From the NCBI RefSeq assembly GCF_021134715.1, contig NC_060019.1, forward strand, positions 7,130,001 through 7,194,000: a stretch of 64,000 nucleotides of DNA, read 5' to 3'. Made by a program: the position numbers and the translations under genes. This document shows positions 55,210 to 64,000 of this stretch, in pieces (within the stretch, counting starts at the first letter, position 1; every line of letters begins with the position of its first letter). The stretch comes from Daphnia pulex. Taxonomy: Eukaryota > Arthropoda > Branchiopoda > Diplostraca > Daphniidae. The notes below the pieces were generated by a model. The model searched no databases. It saw nothing but the letters and a program-made list of their open reading frames with translations, and had not been told where the DNA came from.

Positions 55210-56347
55210 CAAACAGATATCATTCAAAAAATAATTTTCCCTGATTTAACCATGATAACCAGCAACTTAATTTTTAAATGTAATTATTACACTTGTTTGA
55301 ATAGATACTTTAAATACGCGCTTTAAATTGAACCTTCCTCAAACGAGAAACACATTAAACAACGTAATACAAGTTAATAATAAATGAAGAAGTACTTATC
55401 CGTGATTCACACTGCGAAGGCGAATGAAGACTTGCAGACAATTTGGCGAACTCCTTTAATGGGAATGTTGTGCTAAATCACAGACGTTGCAAAATGAATT
55501 TCGATTAATTCACATTCCAATCTTGAAACACTTCCGTCATAATACGTACGTTACATTCAATTTCACACGGTCACAGCTGTAATCACTGAAATCGAAAGAA
55601 ACGACTTCTGGAACACGCCCGTCTTGAGTAGAAACTTGAAAGTGACTAAGTGAAAATTTTTAATGGACGGACTAAAATTCTTTGTCGTAACTATCTTACT
55701 CCCCCTTTCTTCGTTTCTTTTTTTTACGTTCAGGGAAATTACGCCTATTGTGTGACTATACTACGGTTTTACGTGTTGCAAGTTTTGGGTGTATTATTCC
55801 ATTTCTTTATTTTAAAAAATCGAAAACTTTAGGAAGGGAGAACCAAAAATCATTATGGAAAAAAAAATGATGGCGGGTAATCCGTAAAACATACTACAAC
55901 CTGCGATACAAATTACAAACCCGAAAAATTGAGTAGCAAATTCAAATTTAGCTGTTCTCATAGTAAAAAATTCACGTATCTAAAAAGAAGCTGGCATGTC
56001 TTGACTCATCGGGTTCATAAAGGTAAATCTTCCTCCAAATCTCTTTTTGAGAATCGCATAGGAAAAGATGAGGGTCGTGTTGACTTTTCCTTCGGTTGGG
56101 TTCTCGATTTTTCTCTCAACAACTCTCAACAATCCGTTGGAGTTGCGAGTTGCGTTCCCTCTTTTTCGTCCAGTTTTTCGTATAGCGCGTTCAGGTTCAA
56201 ATAATCAGCGGTGACTGACGACTCCATTTGGCCGCAGATAATCTCCTCCAATTGACTTATCTGCTGCTGGTTCTAATTTTGTTAGTGTCTCGGGTTAACT
56301 TTTGACACCAGCATTTTTGAAATAGGGGAATATCTTTTACGACATTA
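55210..56347. repeat. Duplicated block C, copy 1, plus spacer
   Basis: About 55690-56260 is a direct duplicate of 62560-63350 (shared TTGTGTGAC, ACGTGTTGCAAGTTTTGGG and GGCCGCAGAT words). Non-coding. Confidence 0.65.
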
Positions 56348-57703
56348 ATCCCTGAGGTATATTTATATACGAAGGTCCTTAACAATATAGGGTGTGGGGT
56401 ATAGGGGGTAGGGTAGTAGTAGCTAGTAGTGAAATTTAGAGGGTTTAATGTCCATTTAGTTATCCTTTATACGTTTCTTCCCTGAATGACCAATCGTCAC
56501 CAAATTTTGTACATAATTCTGTCAAAATTTGATACATGGCGTAACGGGGTTTTCATTTGTTTTTATTACTGTTTTAAAAATTTAATTTGCGTATTTGTTA
56601 CCTAGCTAGTTGCCGAATCCTAGGCAGTGAATTCGCTTTTGTTTGCTTAACCTTCCAACTGTCAGTGCAGTGAGTGCTCAGCAGTGTAAACAAAAAGAAA
56701 AAAAGTTTGAATCTTCCCTAGCAAGACAAGTTTTCATGATATGATATTGATATTTTGATGATATTTGATTTGATTTTTATTGTTCTTGTTCGATTTCGTC
56801 TTTATTGTTCTTATTATTGCCTCTTTTTGTTTACTGTTTTTAATAAATGATGATGTTGATTTTAATAAATTTTTTGATCAAGTAAAATTTCTATTCCCCT
56901 TTTTTTAACAGTTAGTCATCAACCAAGAAGTTGAGGAACATTTTAAAAATGTTTGATCATACTCATTTTGAAGCTCTGGGTCATCTCTCTCTTCTTCCCT
57001 TGTCCTTTCCAGAGTCATCAAGATCTTTTGGCGGTCGTGAAGAGTTACCACCGATCTTCCACTTCCATTTACCTCCGAAAGTTTTACAAGTGTAATGTTT
57101 CAAAAGTTACAAATTAAAATTTCCTAAATGACTTGATCGAGATTCGAACCCCGAACCATACGAGTGGAAGCCCGGGTTGCTAACCGTTAGACCAACATTA
57201 ACACATAGGCTAAGGGAAAGCGTGGTCCGTTTTGATGTGTACACACAATGTAACGAAAGACGAAGTGAAGCTATGGTAATATCGCTAGCGACGCTACCAT
57301 CGGTATCGATTTCGGAACCGATCATAAAACACTTAGGTTATTTGCCTGAATTAAGATTTTTTCAGCGGTGGTTTAATCTAACTGCTATAAGACCACATCC
57401 ATTTCTTTATAGTTTATATGTAACTAATAATTTTTCCAATTCCATGTTACTATAGTAATAAATGTTGTTGAAACTTAATCTAAACATGAAGTGCGACGTG
57501 GGGTCCTCCGCCACACCTAAGTCGCACCACTCATAATATTAACAGATTATTAGTCAATTAGTTATAAAGAATCAATTATGAAAGAGAATAAAGGGAAACA
57601 GAATTTTTTAAACGTTATAGTATGTATTATTCTACCATAACCTTTATTTTCTGTCTCTTTAACGTTGAAAAAAATTTCCGAAGGATATTACCGAAGGAAT
57701 CTT
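56348..57703 (+). repeat. Repeat R, copy 2 (uninterrupted by Harbinger)
   Basis: 1.36-kb interspersed repeat, the other copy of which spans 32263-39897 with two insertions. It includes a tRNA-like block at 57131-57200. Ends ATCCCTGAGGTATATTTA and CCGAAGGAATCTTGT; no clear TIR or target duplication. Confidence 0.8.
57131..57200 (-). repeat. tRNA-like sequence in repeat R copy 2
   Basis: Minus strand TTGGTCTAACGGTTAGCA and GGGGTTCGAATCTCGA. The T stem TCGGG/CTCGA pairs with one wobble around an enlarged loop. Homologous to 36717-36783. Confidence 0.5.
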
Positions 57704-60216
57704 GTTAATAAGAAAAAAGAATTTAAGATTTCTGAACTCTAATCAAAATGTATTAGATATGCCAATAGATATTTACATGATGCCGAACATGGGAATTTCA
57801 CCTTATGGAGCTCATTGGGCGATAACTTATGCGTCGTGACACGAAGAGGAAAAAGGAGATAGTAGGCGTGTCTAGGTTTTTTCCATGTCATTCCGCAGGG
57901 TTTGCCCCGCTGTGTGCTGGATGGTGCCAGGATTTTCACCAAAATTTGCATAACCAGGTTATTATGTCCATTTACGGAAATAAAATTAAGATCCACATTT
58001 CGTTCATCCACCACTATCGGATGAATTCACTAGTTAACCGTTAAATATTAGCCTCATTAAGCAGCAACAAGAAGAAGAGAGAGGAGCACGATGACCGCGG
58101 ATTTTTCCCGACGGTGCTTCGTGGCTTTTCCTTCGACTAATCCATTTGATGTATTTTATCATCTAGAAACACTTTATAAGAGGCCTTTGTTCTTCTTTGA
58201 TTTTCTATGAAGCCAGACCGGCTCCCATCAGCCCATCTGTACAAGTAATTCATCATTAAACCGTTGTCGCCTACCTCCCATGGGAATCTGCAGATTTGAT
58301 TGGACACTCTTGTCATCGACGAAATTTATTTTTGACTGAATTGCTTTCGTCAATTATTGCACATGATTTGATTTGATTACCAACAGCCGTCCTGACAGTT
58401 ACAGCACCGGGCGTTGCACTATCCTTTACCGCAACACGGTGTCCTCCCCCCTTTATCCATTTTCGCACTATTCCCTCTAAACGTTCATGCAACCACAACA
58501 ACAACAAGAAATTTGTTTAAAGTGGGTTATAAAAATCTATGAAAGTATGAACCTTTATTACTTCCGCCAATAATCAAACCCAATATTTTGGTTGGGGATT
58601 CCGGCAAACAACATGTAGCGTCAACTTCTTGGCTGAGAAAGGTCAAAGGTATTACGCTACTTATTAGCAACAGCGACTGAGGGAAAGACTGAATCGGAGT
58701 TTTTTTAAAATAATATACTGTCAAAATTCCAGAAAAAAAATTAAACATCAAATAATAAAAGAAGGACGCTGATAATTTACCTTTCGACAGCTGGCTTCGA
58801 CGAAATATACCTATATTTTAACAAGCAATGCGCAATGCACATAGTAATCTATTAAATTGGCATTAAATAAAGATTTGCTGATGCTGTTGTCTCTGCCTTT
58901 TCTATTATAAATCCAAACACTATTATACATCGGTCCTCTATAGACTAGATGGAAAAAGCTTTCTATATTATTATCACGAAATGCAAATGAGAGACCAATA
59001 AGGGTTGACCCACTGTGAGATTTATAGATAATCCGTTTTGAGGCATTTCCGGAAAAAAATCCAGTTGCTGCTGAGCGCAGATTCCCTGCAGAAGTTTATT
59101 ATTGAATTTTCTCTTCTAATAGCTAACTTTCAAAATTGGACGATAATTTTGGATGAAGTGCCATCAGAATTTATTATTGAATCTGTGTTCAAATATGCCA
59201 GGTCTTTCGTGCTGCTGCTCTCTCTCTCTCCTTGATTGATGTTGCGTATTGTGGCCAATATTAACTTTATTACCATTAACTATAGTGAATTAATCCGGTT
59301 TATGGAAATGTGAAAACATGGACCTCAATTTAGTTTCTAATACAAATATTATGGACACAACCTGGTCATGCGAATTTTGCGAAAAACCCGGCCCCACTGC
59401 GGAGAAAGCCCTGCTGGAATAACCTGGAAAAAACCTAGAAATGGACGCGATACAATCTCCTTATATTCCTCCTCTTTTTTCTGGATGTATAGACGCATAA
59501 ATTGTATCAATGCACGAGCACATATCACTGATTCAATAAAAAAAAACGTAGGCTATTGCACCTGATATCTATATGACCTTCTGAATTTAATTAATCGCTC
59601 GTTATCGTGTTGAATTTGGATTACATATTCAACTGGCGTTTGCTGCGCCAATCAACCCAAATTCATTTTGGAATTTTAATTTTTGAAGACAGGAAAGTTA
59701 TAACTAGCGCTTTACAACTTAACAACACTTGAAAAAAATTGCCATGTGTTGAGCTATATGTTTTTTTGTACACGGCAAATGCTCTTTGCTATGATAAATA
59801 GGTAGGGTTATTCTTTTTTGGGGAGGCATCATCGCCGATATTGCGGACTTTTTCGGAATTTGCACATAATGTTTGGGTACTCCAAACGATTTTAAAGTGT
59901 CCACAAAAATTTAGAGATCTATGTAAAAAAAGATTACAAAGTCAGAGCTGCTGAGCATTTGTATGATGTGTATTATCAGAGTTGGAAGGTTGAATATATA
60001 TTCAAGCGGATTATTTGAATACATCCACAATTATACAAATATTGCTCGGGTTAATTGAAACCAGAAGATTTAGATAGGAAAGACTTGGATTTTCTTATTT
60101 TTTTCCCCGTTATTCAAATTCTGTAATTGTTTCGGATAATCTTGGTCGGATAACAAATTCGGTCCAGTTCGGTTGCATGTAAAACAAGTGATGAACTACT
60201 ATTTCGGTTAGGGTTA
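57704..60216. other. Non-coding, dispersed duplicates and relics
   Basis: Holds a short repeat (57860-57910 minus; 59380-59460, 60930-61020 and 61380-61450 plus; word CCCGGCCCCACTGCGGAGAA) and block B copy 2 (59600-60330). At 58382-58455 minus, a Cys-rich frame (CNARCCNCQDGCW after PCCGKG and a stop) may be a relic of another secreted peptide gene. No intact gene was found. Confidence 0.4.
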
Positions 60217-60500
60217 TTATGCACCACAGCTGTCTGGTGCACCGCAGTTAAGAGAAAAGAAAGGTCTGCAACCACAGCCTCCGCCATCGCAACGCCAACG
60301 ACAACAGTTGCCTTGGGATGAATCGCACTGTCCATTCACGAGCCCACCGAACTCGTTGACAATTGCCAGCAGCACCAAAGACACCATCAAAATCATCAGA
60401 AGCTAAAAAGGTGCATATGCAGCAATATAAAACAAATAAACAAACATTGCGATAGAATAACTTTGGATTTGAGATAAATTGTTATTACCGATTTGGCCAT
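60217..60500 (-). CDS. Small secreted 8-cysteine peptide precursor
   Basis: Two exons, 60500-60489 (MAKS) and 60402-60217 (stop TAA), give 65 residues. A hydrophobic signal peptide (LLMILMVSLVLLAIV) leads to a Gly/Asn-rich junction and a mature part of about 37 residues. Its eight cysteines are arranged C-x6-CC-x3-C-x5-C-x1-C-x7-C-x6-C. The closest visible relative is the truncated copy at 52262-52401. The family is not recognised. Such disulfide-rich secreted peptides can be antimicrobial, regulatory or matrix components; nothing in the sequence decides between these. An intron placed just before the signal peptide core is typical of small secreted genes. Confidence 0.7.
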
Positions 60501-61555
60501 TTTTTACTGTAAGGAAGGCTAGACGAGTTCAACTGTTCAATAAGTTGTGATAATATTGGCTGATTTTCGAGCCCTTTTTATACTAGATCCTAAACGACCT
60601 CCCCACTGGCTCTACAGCAGCATGGCTCCTTCTCCTCCTACTAAGCTAGTATAAAACACGTGCCGTAACTGTGCCAAGCAGCGCTGCAAACGGGTGCGCA
60701 AAAACTTGGGCTTTCAGCAGTGTCTTTTGCTGGGTTCTTCCTGTTGCCAAATCCGGGATTTCCCCGCAAAAACTAGTACTCCTGCTGGTATGCCTTGCGG
60801 CGAAGAAAGGTCTTTGATCTTCTAATATATAGTTGTGTTTCTCCTTAAGAGATTCATGGCAAAAACTGGTTGAAACTGGTAATGAATAAAAGCTATTGGC
60901 TGTAACCATGGACACAAATACAATCTGGTCATGCCAATTTTGTGAAAAACCCGGCCCCACTGCGGAGAAAACACTTCTGGAATAACCTGGAAAAAACCTA
61001 CAAATGGACGCGATACAGTCTCCTTATTCCTTTTCTCTTATATCTGCATATAGACGCATAAATTATATCAGCCCATAGCTCCAGAACGTGAAATTCACGT
61101 GCGCGGAAACGAAAAGAAACTCGTCGTCACTCAATCTCCTTTGCACCGTGTAAAAATGGAATCATTTTCATCCGAATGTTCAAACAAGAAACATCTCAAC
61201 ATCCACTTTTAATTTTTTTCCAATCATTTTATCCTGCCTTATTGTCTGCAATAACATAAAATGTAAGTAATCAGACAATAAAGCTCTAACGATGCCATAC
61301 AAGTTTTGTTTATTGCAGTTTATTTATATTGAACGATTTTATTGATTATGAGAAGGTCTCGTCTTTTTTTTTTTGTCAAACAAAAAACCCAGCGTCACCA
61401 GCAAGCAGCGGGTAAAACCCTTCGGAATGACCTGGGAAAAACCTAGCCGCGACTACTACCTCTTTGGGTCACGACGCATACGTTATCAGCCAATTAGCTC
61501 CAGAACGTGAAATTCCCGTGCCCGGAAACGAAAAGAAACTATCGTCCATCAGTCG
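60501..61555. other. 5' flank of Cys-rich gene and duplicated spacer
   Basis: Probable promoter of the Cys-rich gene (TTTTTATACTAG near 60575 on the minus side). The 61080-61125 stretch is repeated at 61500-61545. No gene. Confidence 0.45.
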
Positions 61556-61885
61556 ATGACGACCGTGTCCACTGTTGACTGGAAGGTGGGCGACAACGGA
61601 TTGAGTCGCTGGGACAACAATTGTTATCATCTTATTAACGATTACGATTATATGATATACACTACTGATGTTGAGCATTGCTCAGAATTTTGCATCGCTA
61701 ATTCTGCATGCATTTACTTCTCTTATGGAGAAGACAATGGATTATCTGATTGAGATGGAAAATGTTACATGTATTACCATCCCAACGGAATCCCTAATGT
61801 CTACTCCCAGCGGGCACTAGAATGGATTTGCGGTTACATTATCGATCGTATCGTAAATGTAACCAATACGCCGATAAGCAGCTGA
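61556..61885 (+). pseudogene. PAN/apple-like small secreted protein (copy 2, nonsense)
   Basis: Same family as 50452-50786: TVSTVDWKVGDNGLSRWDNN then CYHLINDY, VEHCSEFCIANSACIYF, then an in-frame TGA at 61751, then DGKCYMYYHPNGIPN and WICGY to the stop at 61885. The N-terminal signal peptide is not evident. The six cysteines are retained in the flanking frame, so the single nonsense codon is the main lesion. Confidence 0.65.
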
Positions 61886-61934
61886 TCCCAGCTGATCTAT
61901 TTATAGCGCATCATGCAAAACGTCAGCTTTGTAA

Positions 61935-62384
61935 ATGCCAAAAATCACGTTCGGAAAATAAATGGACAAAATAATGTAATATGCAAATGATTCCCTTAAC
62001 AACAACCGACAACAACAAAAAAAGAAAAGAAATTGGAATAATTTATATCCGTCGGAAAATACATTTTGATTAGAGTTCTGCCATCTTAAATATTTTTTTC
62101 TTATTCATTGATGACGTAAAAGTGATTCCTCTACATCAAACAGCTGGTGTCAAAAGTTGGTCATACCAGAGTCAATTAAGTTATTTCTGAGACAGTAATA
62201 AAATTAGAACCAGCAGCAGACAACCGGCCGCACCGGTTGTCGCCACGCAGTTCGTTTATTTACCGCGGGATTAATGCAGTACCTTTTAATATAATACAGC
62301 ATATAAATAATTAAAGTGATTTGCAGTTATATAATATAGGGTACTATTCTATAAATAATAACGCGATTTGATTGTGATTACAAG
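61935..62384 (+). repeat. Duplicated block A, copy 3, and spacer
   Basis: Direct match to 50838-51155 and 52402-52690, followed by a region similar to the upstream flank of copy 1 (ATTGTGATTACA before the ATG). Confidence 0.7.
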
Positions 62385-62540
62385 ATGAAGGTCTCATCGT
62401 CTGTTTTTGTCGATTTTTCTCCTCATTTCGGCCGTTACGTGGATTATACTTTGTCCAGCACTTGGATGGAAGGTGACGACGGTTTAAGTCGCTGGAACAT
62501 GAATTGCCGCCGTTATGTTGGCGATTTTTTTGAAAGCAGG
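62385..62540 (+). pseudogene. PAN/apple-like gene (copy 3, truncated)
   Basis: The start MKVSSSVF matches copy 1, but an extra T in the signal-peptide codons shifts the frame. Homology resumes (WMEGDDGLSRWNMNC then RRYVGDFFESR) and stops at about 62540, where block C begins. Only the first cysteine remains. Confidence 0.6.
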
Positions 62541-64000
62541 ATCGATATACTTTACTCCTCCTTTCTTTCTTTCTTTGTTGTTTGTTTTACGTTCCGGGGG
62601 AAAGGTACGTTTATTGTGTGACCATTCTACGGTTTACGTGTTGCAAGTTTTGGGGCGTATTTTTCCATTTATTTAAAAAATCGAAAATGTTAGGAAGGGA
62701 CAACCAAAAATCATCGCGGAGAAAAAGAATGGCGAGTCATCCGTAAACAATACTTCAACCTGCCATAAAAACCCAACAAATACGGGTTCACTAGCAAATT
62801 CAAATTTACATACAGATCTCGTAGTAAAAATTCACGGATCCAAAAGCAAAGGGCTACACACTCGACAATGATGGGGACAACCAATGACTAGTGAATAATG
62901 AAAAATGTACGTCATACCTGTTGCTGATTGCTGGTGATTCATCAATTCCTGGTGCACACTGTCGCACACTGTGCGCTTGGCAAATTTTTTTAGTGAATTA
63001 AAGAGAAAAACATGGTAATACAAATCATTTAGATAAATGGAAATCGAGAATTCCATTAATCAACAAAATTGCCAAATCAATAACATGTCTTAACTCATCA
63101 TGTTTATAAAGGTAAATCTTCCTCGAAATCTCTTTTTGGGAATCGCATAGGAAAAGATGAGGATCATGATGACTTTTCCTTCGACTGAACTCTGCTATTT
63201 TTCTCTCAACAACTTCGCCAGTCCAAAATGATCCTTTTGGGTTGCGTTCTCTCTTTCTTCGTTCATTTTTTCGTATAGCGCGTTCATGTTCAAAAAGTCA
63301 GCGGTGACTGACGACTTCATTTGGCCGCAGATGATTTCATCCAATTGTAAAGGTCGACACAACGGAATCATTGTGTCACCGATACGAAGAACTTAAATAC
63401 TATGAGGCGACTTTACTCACAATGTCAAAGTGAAGTGTCTAAGACCAACGGGAATAATTAAGGCTAAACAATGTATTGATAACGGACAGATCATACAATA
63501 AGGTGAACTAATAATATTAAATAGTGAGACGATAAATAAGTCAGACAATACTACTTGTATGGAGAAAATGTGGTAGCGGGCTGAGCGGTTAGGCTTGTCG
63601 AAAAACGGCAAGTTTCGAGGTAAAGTTGGAAATGGCACTTAGCTTAAATAACAGGTACTGAGCACAAGGGAAAATATAACTAATACAATACCAAAAGGAG
63701 AGTGCGACTGGAACACAATGGTAGTGTGAATGCCGTGGGAGAATGCAGTACAGAATAACATTTACATACAGTTTTTATACTAATTCTGGCTGCACGGTTA
63801 GCATAGGCCTAGAGAGGAAGTATAGGGAGCAGACATGTTTAGGCCTAGAGAGGATAGTATAGGGAAACGTGACCAGACACGTTAAGACATGGTCAGAGCG
63901 GCGACGGACGAAAAGGGAGTTTGGTATTGAAAAGCGTTGAAGGAAAAAGGAAAAGGGGATAGTAAAAAGGGAAAGAGATGGGGCGAGTTGGCGGCAGAGA
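62541..64000. other. Duplicated block C copy 2 and non-coding tail
   Basis: 62560-63350 duplicates 55690-56260. Beyond it, 63800-63860 contains two copies of AGGCCTAGAGAGGA spaced about 37 bp. A weak tRNA-like A box (GGCTGAGCGGTTAGGC) lies at 63579-63594. No gene recognised. Confidence 0.45.

Noticed and set aside
63579-63640. tRNA-Leu/Ser-like gene
   Set aside because: The A-box-like stretch is good but there is no B box or acceptor stem.
1-64000. CRISPR arrays, bacterial operons or phage genes
   Set aside because: No regularly spaced repeats with unique spacers; splicing and gene content are eukaryotic.

Overview
The window is eukaryotic nuclear DNA. Genes are split by many short introns (about 60-110 bp) with GT..AG borders, AATAAA signals occur, one canonical eukaryotic tRNA is present, and the protein set is animal: SLC25A32-type carriers, NSMCE3/MAGE, SMIM15, NDUFAF2, ZMYND10, and BMS1 and LRP/YWTD relatives. 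Intron size, gene density and the mix of Harbinger, gypsy and tyrosine-recombinase retroelements suggest an arthropod. A branchiopod crustacean such as Daphnia is my best guess, but that is inference.

Layout. 1-5.5 kb: two tandem mitochondrial carrier genes (SLC25A32-like), the first cut by the window start. 5.9-8.3 kb: a minus-strand disordered Ser/Thr-rich protein with two SxIP motifs. 9.7-11.1 kb: a minus-strand Myb/SANT-like gene in five exons. 11.5-19.9 kb: an 8.4-kb unit bounded by about 390-bp near-identical inverted repeats and a 6-bp direct repeat. It holds decayed pieces of an LRR protein and of the ribosome-biogenesis GTPase BMS1. A second TIR unit nested inside it (13.8-16.5 kb) holds a decayed LRP fragment. 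20.0-22.1 kb: a TIR element built on an iterated GCGAAAC motif. 22.2-25.1 kb: compact host genes NSMCE3 (-), SMIM15 (+) and NDUFAF2 (-). 25.8 kb: tRNA-Ile(AAT). 26.6-29.8 kb: a patchwork of truncated ZMYND10, a Gln-rich gene fragment and a broken gypsy pol.

29.9-49.2 kb is almost wholly mobile DNA. It contains an apparently intact 3.6-kb PIF/Harbinger element with both its genes, inserted in a repeat whose empty copy lies at 56.3-57.7 kb. It also contains a 2.8-kb element with 749-bp terminal inverted repeats, a tyrosine-recombinase retroelement (zinc-knuckle gag, RT/RNase H, and recombinase on the opposite strand), an element studded with a CGAATTCCGGACA-like motif, and a small MITE with an 11-bp target duplication.

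50-63 kb is a cluster of segmental duplications carrying decaying small secreted-protein genes. There are three PAN/apple-like copies, all damaged. An 8-cysteine peptide has one intact and one truncated copy. A ricin-B-like fragment is also present.

Two themes recur. Terminal inverted repeats enclose fragments of host genes. Several unrelated repeats also carry an internal tRNA-like block. Exon borders were read by eye from consensus splice sites and reading frame; nothing was confirmed by search.
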